Source: Azolla caroliniana
Lineage: Eukaryota; Polypodiophyta
Direction of reading: 5' to 3'
DNA length: 64,000 bases
Assembly (NCBI GenBank): GCA_043228905.1
Contig: JBHGNT010000016.1
Location: 15,128,001-15,192,000 of the forward strand
Shown here: one piece after another, positions 22,503-33,300 of the stretch
How positions within the stretch are numbered: position 1 is the first letter of the stretch
Layout of the letters: each line of letters begins with the position of its first letter
Made by a program: the position numbers and the translations under genes
Notes under the pieces: model-generated
The model's database searches: none
Seen by the model: only the letters and a program-made list of their open reading frames with translations
What the model was told of the DNA's origin: nothing

Positions 22503-25202
22503 ATGGAACCACAAACGCTGTCGGAAGCGGCCAGGAAATGGTTCAGGCAAAACGGACTGGAGGGGTTCTTGGCCATCATGGAGGCACCACCGCACAGAGA
22601 AGCCGACCGGGTCATCAAGGAGCTCGCCACAGAGGTCATCACCGAGGAAGCGATCCGCGCGCTAACAGGCCTTCCGGAGGGAGGAATCTTTCAGATCGAT
22701 AACCCAACCTCGGAGCAACTCATCCGATATTTCGGTGAGTACTCTGTTGCCGGCAAAGGCTATCGGACGCAGGGCGGCGAAGATCCGCTATTCAGGGAGA
22801 TAGCTCGAGTGCTCCATGAGTACGGTCACGTGTACCCCCGACCCCCTGTCATGCCAAAAAATCGGGCAGGGATGATCATAGCCACCTATGAAGGGATCAA
22901 GGTGGACTGGCCGGTGTTGATTGCAGACGGTTTGTGCATGGCAATCGACATGGTACGAGGGAAGGACGGCAAGGAGGGCCGGAAGCTGTGGCACGCCGTA
23001 GCTCAATGGATAACATTGCTCGTGCCGCCGGTCGAGACCGTCCAGCCAAAGAAGCGGCCAAGAGTATCGGAAGGAAGCACCTCGAAGCCGGCGTCCAAAC
23101 GACAGCAGCTGCTGGCGTCAAAGGCGACGAGAGGGAAGAAACGGGTCCAAGAACCGGAGGAGGTGTCACCGGTCCCACCCGTCAAGATAACCATACGGAG
23201 ATCGGGACAGAAGGAACCGGAACCCTTGACGGCACAGAAACATGCCGTGACACAGGAAGAGGAAACGGAGGAGCCAGAAGAGCACCTCCAACGACGGTCA
23301 AGAAGTAGGACCGCCGAGACAAGAGGGGAGCGGTCGTACCCGCGAGAGGCAGAAACGCCCCCAACTCAACCTGAGCAAACCACAAGGGAGGAACCGGAAC
23401 CGGGGCGTAGGGAACCGGTCTTGTCGACTTCTATAGAAGAAGTCAGTCCAACGGCTCCGGAGACGGCGAGAACCGGAACTCAACAGCCGGCGAGCCCAGC
23501 CAACACACACGGCGGCCAAGGAGTAGAACCAGAACGGCATATGCAGGCACTTAGGCCAGACAATACCACAGGGAATGAGCCGACCCAACCAGTACAGCAA
23601 CAAGGCACCAATAGCATGTGGCTTCGGTGGGTAGGCGAGCAAATCGCCGGAGTGGTCGAGTATATAGAGGCGGAAGAGAGAGCGCACCAGGAACGGTTGC
23701 TCGTCACAACCGTAGATCTAGAGACGGCCCGGTCCAGAATCCGGAGCCTTGAACAAGACTTGGACAGGGTCACAAGGGAAATGGCTCAAGTGGCTTTGAC
23801 AACACAAGTCCAAGCACCGGTGACTCCGGGCAATGTACAGAATAAAGCGGCAGATCAACCTGTACATAGCAATCAGACCCCGGCAACGGAAACCGTTCCG
23901 GAGAGAAATGCGGCACAAGCCCAAGAGCTTGCGGACTTAAAGGATGAGCTAGCTGCCCAAGAAGCGCTGAGGAGCCGCGAAAGAGAATTGAAGACGGCAG
24001 CGGAAGCGGAACTCAAAAAGACTGCTGAAAATCTACGCCGGGCCGAGGAGAGCTTACGGAAAGGCCACCAAGCGTACGACTGGCTCAAGGAGGAGAAGGA
24101 GAAAATGCTGCAAGAGAAGGAGAGGCTCCGGAGGAACGCCGAAACAGAAGTAGAGCGCCTGAAAGAGGAACTCCGGCAGGTAAAGGACCGGGAAGACCGG
24201 AACCATCGCCAGATCAATGGCAAGCTCAAACAAAAAACGGAGGAATTTGAGCAATTGCACCGGGAGTATAAACGGTTGCAAACGGAGCACAAGGAGCGGA
24301 CGGATGAGCTCCGGCAAGCAGTTGATCGGACCGCAACCGCATTCGCCAAGGAACAAGCGGAAAACAGAAGACGGTTGGAAGAGGCGGAGAAGGTTCAGAC
24401 AGAGCTCCTCAGGCAACAGCAGGCGGAAAAAGAAAGAGCGGCGGAGGTACTGCAGAGGCTGCAAACGACATATCAAGGGCAGCTGACGTGCTACAGAGAG
24501 TAGGCAGAGGATACGGCAAATCTCATCAAGCAGTTGAAGGAGGAGCGACACGTGGTGGAAAGCAGAGCACAAATGGGAGCAAGTCGCATCCAGGATATAA
24601 TGCGGGCCTGGTTGAACCAGACCAAGAGCTTGATTGACAACGGTTCCGTCAAATGGTGGACCAAGTGGGCCACGAACGCGGCGGAACTCCAATTGCTCCG
24701 GGCTGACGTAGAGAACCGGCGGAAGGAGGGAGATGATTGCTATATGCTGACTTCCGAAGACTTCACCGGCATAAGAGATGAGCTTGCCGAAGACTTTCAA
24801 GCCTTGGCAGAGGACCAACTAGAGCAAGTCCGGCAACTTGTAGCTCAGCTGGACGACGACAGGCTGGAGGCGCAGATCCAGTTTGAAAGCTACGAGAGGT
24901 CCCGGATCCGGGGAGAGAAAGAACGAGAACCAGTTACGGTCAACCTCAGTGATGAGGAACCGTTACTGGAAGGAGACCGGACCGGAAGCAGTCAAACGGA
25001 GATGCCGGAGCCAGAGAGACAAACGGAGCAGCCGGAGTCAGCGAAACAAACGGAGCAGCAGCAGCAAGCAGAGCAGCCGGAACAGCCTCAGTCCCAACCG
25101 CAACCACAGCAGCAGCAGCAAGCACAGCCGCAACAACCACAACCGGAAGAACAAGTGGAAATTCTTGAACAAACTATTTTGGACAATTTGGGTGAACAAT
25201 GA
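22503..25202 (+). CDS. Element B third gene: conserved domain, coiled coil, Gln-rich tail (one in-frame TAG)
   Basis: I choose ATG 22503 because a CT-rich, 5'-UTR-like stretch precedes it; the open frame extends upstream to 22272 without similarity. The product would be 899 residues with a TAG at codon 667 (24501-24503) and a TGA at 25200. Residues 1-180 form a domain shared with element A (KWFRQNGLEGFLAI, EAPPHREA, IRYFGEYSVAGKGYRT, AGMIIATYEGIKVDWPVL). Then come a basic/Pro/Glu-rich linker, a coiled coil from about residue 390 to 700 (ERELKTAAEAELKK, EKEKMLQEKERLRR) and a Gln/Pro/Glu tail. There is no signal peptide or membrane segment, so it is not an obvious envelope protein. It recalls extra plant retrotransposon ORFs with putative transposon domains, but I cannot name the family. 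Confidence 0.75.
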
Positions 25203-25254
25203 AGGGGCCGAGAAGGGTTCGACGTACAAGGTACTGTCCCACGGGCGTGCCATG

Positions 25255-25674
25255 TGTTACCGGCCGGCAAGGAGTCCAAAATACGGAGTGAAGGAATTAA
25301 TTAGATATGGTTGTAAATGAGCATAGTGTGGACGGACGGACTGGAAACGGTATGCCGTTCCAGATCCGGACGGATCCCGAATAGGTGCGAGAGGCACCGT
25401 TTTGTACTACGGGCCGGAAACCTATTTAAAGGCCCGGACCCCATTGTAATGACAGCGGATAATTAGTAGAGCTTATGTTGTTTATACTTCTGCCTTGATT
25501 TCCGTTCTGTAATCACTGTTATATCTTACGCGTGTAATTAACCAAAGCAATCTAATCGTGTAACCTACGTAAGTCGGTGTAATCGTTGAATCTTGATCCT
25601 ATGCCGTAATCACCCTTTGGTGAAGTGTCTCCGTGACACCTTGTGTTAGGCCTTGTCCGGCTAAGCGAATAACA
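25255..25674 (+). repeat. Element B 3' LTR
   Basis: 420 bp, near-identical to the 5' LTR. Preceded by TGTCCCACGGGCGTGCCA (25235-25252), nearly the same 18-mer as in front of the 3' LTR of element A. The third gene ends only 52 bp upstream. Confidence 0.95.
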
Positions 25675-26490
25675 GCCATCGCCTTCGGTCGTTGTCTCTA
25701 CCACCGTGGGGACGTCCTTGACTAATCCCCGCCCATCTTTCCTGTCCAATGTTCGCCGTTTCAGTCTGGGGCTATCCTGCCGTGTTTCGGCGTCTGGCTC
25801 TGAGGCTGCTTCCGCGGAGCGTGCCGCCTGTTCTTCCTGCATTGTCCGTGTGTCAGATTGCGTGGGTTGGGGTTCCTCTTCCCACTATGTGGCAGCTAAC
25901 TCCGCTAACCTGCGCTTCGCGGATCGGGGCGGAGGCGTGGGTCTGCTGGGCTGCGGTGCTGGCAGGCCTCGAGGTGGGAACAACACCGTCGGGTACTGTT
26001 GTATGATCGGCCTGAGCTTCTTGCCTCCCTGATACGCATGCAGGCCTTCCCTTAACGCCGACCCCGTGATGACCCCCCAATCGACGGTACGCCCTTCAAA
26101 GGTATCAGTAATGATACCCACCTTCTGCTTGGGCATCCCATATGCGTTGACGTGTACGCATCCGACCTCTAATAGGAACTTGGCGACTTCACAGAAGAAG
26201 GGATCCGGGATCTGCTTCGTTCTATAGGCCTTAGCAGAGGAGGAATATGGGCCGAAATATCTCTGCAGTGCCTCCGTAGGAGGGATTTCGAAATGCCTCT
26301 CGCCTAGTGATGATAGGTCCAACTTTTTCCGGATGGGAGAGTTGGTGACCGTGTCGATATTAAGTTTTCTGGCGATGTCCATCGCATCCGGGTGTGGAGG
26401 TGCCTCTGTGACTCGGATGTACCCATCTAGGCGTTTCTCCACGAGCCATCGGCGTAAGACGGTAGAGATAAAGATCGGCATCGCCAGTAC
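25675..26490 (-). pseudogene. Element A third gene, proximal part, fused to integrase
   Basis: On the minus strand the frame that begins in integrase continues without a stop into the third-gene domain: RRWLVEKRLDGYIRVTEAPP, LQRYFGPYSSSAKAYRT and KVGIITDTFEGRTVDWGVI, homologous to residues 10-150 of the element B protein. A TAG at 25885-25887 interrupts it; the same frame then runs on (EEEPQPTQSDTR, RTLDRKDGRGLV) to the element B insertion. The junction with integrase at about 26490 lacks the integrase C-terminus, stop, spacer and third-gene start, so an internal deletion fused the two genes. Confidence 0.85.
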
Positions 26491-29448
26491 CCCCTCCGAC
26501 TTGGCTTCCGATAGTCGGTCTTGTACTTGAATCCGTAAACTAGGCATCTGAAACTCTACCGGCATCAGGGCCTCCAGCCCAAATGCTAGTCGAAACAGTG
26601 TTGACTGTATGCTTGTTTTGTGGCTGGTTTTGTATGCCCATAACGCACTCTGTAATTTGGTATCCCAATCCGTTCTATTTTCGTTGACAATTTTCTTTAA
26701 GATGGTCTGCAACGTCTTGTTGGTGGATTCCGCTAACCCATTCGCCTGTGGGTAATATGGCGTACTTTTCTTGTGGACTACGGCGTAATGATGCGTTAGT
26801 TCTCAAACGACCGTATTGAGAAAGTGGCTCCCCTGGTCACTGATAAGCTCAATCGGGTAGCCGAACCGACACCAGATGTGTTCGTAAAGGAATCTCACTG
26901 TGACGGCCGCCGTATTCTCCCGTAGTGCCTTTGCTTCTACCCACTTGGTGTAGTAATCCATGGCTACCAATATGTATTTATTGCCCGTACGGGCCGTCGC
27001 TTGTGTGAAGGGGCCCACAAAATCCAATCCCCACTTTTGGAAGGGATCTAACGGTAATACGGGCTGGTGAGGCATCCTTGTGCCCTCCGTGGGCTGGCCC
27101 ATCCATTGACCCAAATCACACTTCCTGCAATACTCGTATGCATCCTTCTGTGTGGTCGGCCACCATAGGCCTGCTTGCCATATTTTCCGGGCCGTAAAAT
27201 CGCCTGCGTAATGGCTGCCTGCCGTACCGTAGTGAGCCTCCCGTAAGACTGCTTCTTTCTCATCCTAACGTACCCTGCGTTGCCAAATGCCATCACTTTG
27301 TGATATAAAATTCCTTCTACCAGGCAGAAGTTACAACTTTGGACGGCTAATCGTTTCTTCTCATTCGTGCATAATTGTGGTGGAGGCAGTTCCGTAGTCA
27401 AAAAGTATGTCCTTTCCATAAGCCACCGGTCCGAAAAGGTTGATTCTGTTCTTTCTGCTAGTGCTACTACCCATAGAATGTTGGCGTCCGGAAAGTCGTC
27501 GTCGTCCTTCTGTACTGTTTCTCCATTATCGAGTCTGCTTAAAAAATCTACCACTGCGTGTTGCGTCCCCGGGCGGTGCTGAATTACAAAATCGAATTCT
27601 TGAAGCAGCAACATCCATTGCGCCAATTTCCCCGTCAGGGCTTGTTTCTCCACCAAATACAGCAGTGCCGAATGATCCACGTGGAACATGAATTTCCTCC
27701 CTAGTAAATAATGCCGGAATTTATTGATGCTATAGATCATCCCTAGAGCCTCCCGCTCCATTGTGGAATAGTTATGCTCTGTTGTTGATAATTTGCGGCT
27801 AGCATAGTACACTGGCCGATACCAATTTGGTTCGGTGAGCTGCATTAGCGCACTCCCTATTGCTATGTCTGAGGCGTCTACGAACACGTGGAATGGCTTC
27901 GCCCAAACTGGTGGCTGTATGACGGGGGCCTGTGTGAGCATTATCTTAAGCACCTCATAGGCCTTGTCCTCCGTTGCGGTCCATTGGAAGGGAGTCCGGT
28001 GCACGGCAGCATGTAACGGCGTGGCGAAGTCTGCCAAGTATCGTATCATCCGACTATGCATCGTATTTGTCCTAAAAACCGGCTGAGGGATTTCGCGTTT
28101 GTTGGAGTTTTGGCTTGCGTAATCGCAGAGATCTTGTTCGGATCGACTGCTATTCCATCCTTGATGACTATATGGCCTAGGAGGGTCCCGCTGGTCATGC
28201 CGAAGGCACATTTCGCGGGATTCAGGCTTAAGCGTGCGGTGCGGCAACGTTCCAGGCAGTCGCAGATGCGTAAAATGGTCAATTGTTTTCCCATATACCG
28301 CAAAGTCGTCTAAAAAAACTTGCATGAACGCCGGAATATATTCCCCAAAGATCTCCGTAATTGTCCGTTGAAATGTTGCCAACACCATCTTTAGCCCGAA
28401 CATCATGAAGACTGCCACATAGACTCCCCTGTTCGTGACAAATGCCGTCTTCTCTTGGTCATTAGGATGCATGCGTACTTGGTTATACCCACTGAAGCCA
28501 TCTAAAAAGCTGTACATCTCATGTCTTGCGACGACGTCTAGTACGCTATCGGTGAATGGTAATGGTAATGCGTCTGTAATGGTTACGACGTTTAATTTTC
28601 GGTAATCCACACATACACGTATTTTGCCGTTTTTCTTTGGAATGACTACTCTCGGACTTAACCATGTGGCTTGTTTAACCGGCTGCATGAATCCCGCATT
28701 TAGGAGTTTGTCAATTTCTTCTTTTATGCGGGTCGCGTAGTTCGGGTTCATGCGGTAGCGGTGCTGCTGGACGGGTTTTGCGTCGGTTGCTAAATTGATC
28801 TTATGTTGATAGAACTTCAAATCTAACCCCTTCATGTCCTCGTGAGCCCAGGCGAACACATCTTTATATTTCTTGAGTAGTTCGATCATCGTGTCTCTTT
28901 GGTTCGGCCTTAAGTCCTTTGCGATGGAGAGAAAACAGGGTTTTGACTCCGTACCCACGGTTACTTCGTCCAGGGCGGAGGCGGTGACTCGTCGTGAAAT
29001 TTCCATTTCCCTCTCGAATGTTGCCCGTGCTCTGCTTAATTCCAATGTGGCCTCCGGGTTTGGTTCGTAATCCTCGTCGTGGAGAATAGTGGCCGTGGCA
29101 TATTCTACTACGGTTGCGATGACATTGATTTCGAACAACGGAATGATCCGAGGGTGCTAGTCTAGGTATGCCTCTAATTCTACATCCTCCACCCTAGCCA
29201 ACATATTTATATCTTCTGCGTATAATGGTGTTATACCCTTGGATTGTGTCACGTTTGCCTCCGTAGGTACGCGAACCTTAGTGTGTCTGTGTCGGAAACT
29301 GATACACTTGTGTTGCCAGCTTTGCTTGATGTTTGCTGCCCGAAGCCACGGTCTGCCTAGCAACACAGGGTATGCCCCTGGGGCGTCCAGGACGAGGACT
29401 ACCGCTGAGATGTAGAAGCGATGTCTGCCCATGATAATGCCTATCTTG
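26490..29448 (-). pseudogene. Element A pol: protease end, reverse transcriptase, RNase H, integrase
   Basis: Order on the minus strand: the protease C-terminus (AYPVLLGRPWLRAA) in frame with the part upstream of element C; reverse transcriptase with RVCVDYRKLN, YSFLDGFSGYNQVRM, MMFGLKMVLATFQR and MQVFLDDFAVYG; RNase H (DASDIAIGSALMQL, FHVDHSALLYLV); integrase (GLDFVGPF, VAMDYYTKWVEAKAL, LISDQGSHF, YYPQANGLAEST). There is a TAG at 29157-29159, a pair of compensating frameshifts near 28300 and 28060, another shift near 27270, and a stop at 26803. The integrase C-terminal domain is deleted at about 26490. It is the same lineage as element B and relics E and F. Confidence 0.9.
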
Positions 29449-29453
29449 CGTAT

Positions 29454-30094
29454 TGAAAAGAGAGATGTTGATAGAAAAGAGAGAGAAGGAAGATATAGAA
29501 ACCCAAATCTACAAAGATATATTAATAAGGAGTGATGATCATAGAAAACAAGAGAAAGAAGATACATAAACTCAAGCCTACAAGGATGAATTGATCACTA
29601 GAAAAACGCACTACATGAATAGGCAAGAAAAACCCCACAAGAAAAAGGCTCCTTTTCACCACCTCACTCTTCTTGCTTTATATGAAGTTCTCCTCTAGTA
29701 GATAAGTTTCGCTTGCTTTCTTTTCCACGCTTTTTTTAGAGCTTTTCCATCTCCTATTCTTAGCTATGACACAACGATCTTCTAATCGTCATATCTCCCT
29801 CATCCATGCTCCAAATTTAGAGTTTTAAAAAGATACGGATAACTCTCGTCATAAGCTTTCTAACCCATATTTACACGTGATATTTGGGTGTCAAACGAGA
29901 GAGTTATGAGCATTTGTTTCTGACTACGTTTTGGTGGTCTGCTTTTTCTCTTTTTAACTTTTCTCCATCTTTATTGCTTTTATTTGGACTTATCCACGAG
30001 ATGTTAGTTCATGTCCTTGTCCTCCAAATGTGAATCCTCCATACCTTATATTCTTTTAGTGTCCAATGGCTTGAATTCTAAAAACAGTTTCACA
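29454..30094 (-). repeat. Element C 3' LTR
   Basis: 641 bp, pair of 35613-36253. On the element strand CATATAAAG, at about 29690 in plus coordinates, is the probable TATA box. Confidence 0.95.
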
Positions 30095-30112
30095 TTTAGC
30101 CCTCCCCCTTGC
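30095..30112 (-). promoter_or_regulatory. Element C polypurine tract
   Basis: On the minus strand AAGGGGGAGGGCTAAA ends directly at the 3' LTR. It is the expected primer for plus-strand DNA synthesis. Confidence 0.8.
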
Positions 30113-30346
30113 TTCTTGGTGAACCATTTATGGTGAACCCTAAGCTACTAATAAAACTAAAGGTTCTCCTTCGCCTTATTCATGGCTATAGACAAAGAAG
30201 GAGATAATAAAAACAAATGATGTGAGTAAAACCCCCGCTAGTCGGTAGGAAAAACCTCACACTCCTAATACAAAATAAAATAAAATGGCAATTACACGTA
30301 TTTATTCTTCTCCTTGCCAAAAAAAGAAGAGTATTTTCACACTTAT

Positions 30347-33300
30347 CTAATTGAAGAAGAAACATGGGAACAAGTCCACGTTTTGATCTGTGGCATCATC
30401 ATCAAGCTCTTCATTCACATTATGTAGATATGTGGGTCCACGATTCAAATATTGCTTTAAACGCCATCCATTTACTCGTAGCTCATGTATCGTGCCATCG
30501 ATGTCCTTGAGTTGATAACTTCCATTGTCATAAACTTCATGCACAACAAAGGGTCCCTCCCATCGGTTCACCATTTTTTGACCTTTGATGTTGTCAAAAC
30601 GGTTGTCATAACGAAGAACTAGTGACGCTTTAAGAAATGTTTCTAATCTTGCTTTTTTATCATAATATTGTTTCCTCCTCCACGCTTGTTGTAAGTAGTG
30701 CTCTACCGCTTCTTCTCTTGAATATTGCAATACATGATTGTGTGCTAATCGATCCTCCATAGCACTTTCTCCATCACGACACGAAGCTTGCATAAGTCGA
30801 TTACTTCGCACTTGTAGTTCAATAGGAAATAAAGCCTCTTGTCCATACACTAAAAAGAATGGGGTAAAACCCGTGGATAACTTAAAGGAAACACGGTATG
30901 CCCAAATAGCATCATCAAGAAATTTATCCCATGTTCTCATTTTATCATTAACAAGTTTTTGGAGATTTTTAACCAAAATACCATTCACCTTCTCCACTGC
31001 ACCATTAGCTTGAGGATAGTATGGGGTAGAGTACCTATGCTTTATCTTCAACTTCTCTAATAAGTAAGCCAATACTTCACCACGAAAACTTGGACCATGA
31101 TCAGATACAATCTCTAATGGTACACCAAATCTCGTACAAATATTACGGTAGATAAATTGAGCCACGTCCTTAGATTTGATTGAAGAAGTTGCCGCTACTT
31201 CCGCCCACTTGGTCATGTAATCAATTGCTACCAAGATATATTCCTTACCATGTTGGGTCTTTGGAAGAGGACCTACTGCATCGATTCCCCACTTCTCGAA
31301 CGGAGCAAAAACCACGATCGGATGTAAAGGACCCACACGAAGATGTCTACGTCCCGCCTTTTGGCATGCATCACAAGATTTGCACCACTCGTGAATGTCT
31401 TTATGGATGGTAGGCCAAGTAAAACCTGTTAACATAATCTTTCGCAACATGATGTCATGAGAAAAATGTCCTCCACAAGCCTCCTCATGCATCTTCCTTA
31501 GGATCTCTACAATCTCCTCTTTAAGGGGCACCCTTCGTAGAATATCATCCTTGCCTTTATGATACAAATCCTTACCAACCACTACATATTGAGAAGATCT
31601 TGATACCAACCTTCTTCTTTGTAACCCATTAAGATCCTTGGGGAAAACACCATCGTTAAGAAGCTCTTGTATCTCTAAGAGGGACTCTGCACCCTTACAT
31701 TCTTCTAAAATACATACAGGTTCCCCTTTAATCTTCACTAATTGTTCTTGAGCAAGCGCATCAGCCTCTTTATTATCCACACGACTTACATGTTTTACTT
31801 GTACTTTACTAAATGACTTCATTAATCTAAGTGCCTCCTTATAGAAGCCACGTAATCCATCACTTTGACATTTCCACATACCTTGAATTTGTTTGACAAT
31901 TAATAGGGAATCACCTTTGATGATTAATCTTTTGATTGCCCTAGCTTTACAAAGTCGTAAGGCAAAGCACAAGGTCGCGTATTCTGCTTCATTGTTGGTG
32001 TTGACATTGGGAAGCGAAATCCCTTCAGCGTGTACCACCTCTCCATTGGGGTTTCTTAATATAAAGCCTCCAACTGCTAAATTTGTTGCCTTTCGGTAAG
32101 CACCATCAAAGAACAATGTGAAAGCATCTTCTATATCTGGTTCGGGAAGGGCATCTCTTAGCTTTGATAAATCTTCCTCATGAAGACTCTCTCTATAAGT
32201 GAGAAGATCCGCCAATTCCGCACGCATAGTGGACTCAAGCCTAACTTCAAAATCAAACTCGACCAATAGAAGAGCCCACTTTGTAATTCTAGATGATACA
32301 TTTACATGTTGTAGTACATAGGGGAGTAGTGACATACTAGTGATTATTACAAAGTGTTGAGGGATAAGAAAGCTCCTAAACTTTTGACATGCATATGTAA
32401 GAGCTAACACCCACTTTTCCACATCCATAAAGGTTTTTTCCACATCACTTATGGCTCTACTTATATAATAAATAGGATGCATTAGCTTATTATGAGGATC
32501 TTGTTGCATGAGAATAGAGCCAATAGCATGAGAGCTAACACTAAGAGAAAGAAAGAATGTAGAATTTCTATCTGGTGGCTTAAGAATAGGGGTTTTAGCT
32601 AATAGCTCTCTAACCCTATCAAATTTTTCTTGCATAAAAGGATTCCACACAAAAATATTAGTGCGAAGGATGACTCGAAAAGGATAAAGGGCTTGGGCTA
32701 GCATGTGGATAAATCTCTCAAAGTATCGCACCTTTTGAACAAAAACCTCCAAGGACTTAATATCTTTCGGATACGGTAAACTTTCAATCACTTTGATCTT
32801 TGAGGGATCCACCTTAATTCCTTGAAGAGACACCACATGTCCAAGCATCGCCACCTCTTTTTCTCCAACATGGCACTTTTCGGGGTTGAGTTGTCCTTTA
32901 CATTCATCAAGACGTTTGAAAGCCGCTCGCACCTTCTCTAGATGACCAATCCTTGTACTATAGATGGCAAAATCATCTATAAACACCCTTACAAATTTTC
33001 CAAAAAAGGGTTGAAAAACATGTATAGCCAAACGATTGAAAGTAAACACCGCATTGGTTAAACCAAAAGGCATACACTTATAAGCAAAACAACCCCAAGG
33101 TGTTATGAAGGTTGTCTTTCTTTGATCCTCCTTTGCGATTCTTATTTGAAAATAGCCGGAATACCCATCACATACCGTGTACATCTCATGCCCCGCAATT
33201 TCATCCAAAATCTCATCTTGAAAAGGAAGTGGAAAGTGATCCCGCTTCGTAGCTGCATTCAAAGGTTTGAAGTCGACACAAACTCGCCATTTTCCATTCT

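Larger units (their letters stand above)
17153..25674 (+). mobile_element. Element B: young Ty3/gypsy retrotransposon inserted in element A
   Basis: Two 420-bp LTRs (17153-17572; 25255-25674), TGTTACC...AATAACA, differ at about two positions. GCCAT flanks both ends (17148-17152; 25675-25679). The right arm reads protease, reverse transcriptase, RNase H, integrase, third gene, then LTR. The left arm is abnormal: directly after the 5' LTR and 14 bp of leader (TTTTGGCGACC), the sequence jumps into protease/pol in reverse, up to a 100-N gap. Either the copy is rearranged or the assembly is wrong around the gap. Confidence 0.95.

Noticed and set aside
24054-24818. 254-codon minus-strand frame opposite the element B third gene
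   Set aside because: It is a Leu/Ser-rich shadow of the coiled-coil coding strand.
22503-25202. Envelope protein (retroviral env) in the third-gene position
   Set aside because: No signal peptide, transmembrane segment or cleavage-like motif; the protein is basic, coiled coil and Gln-rich.
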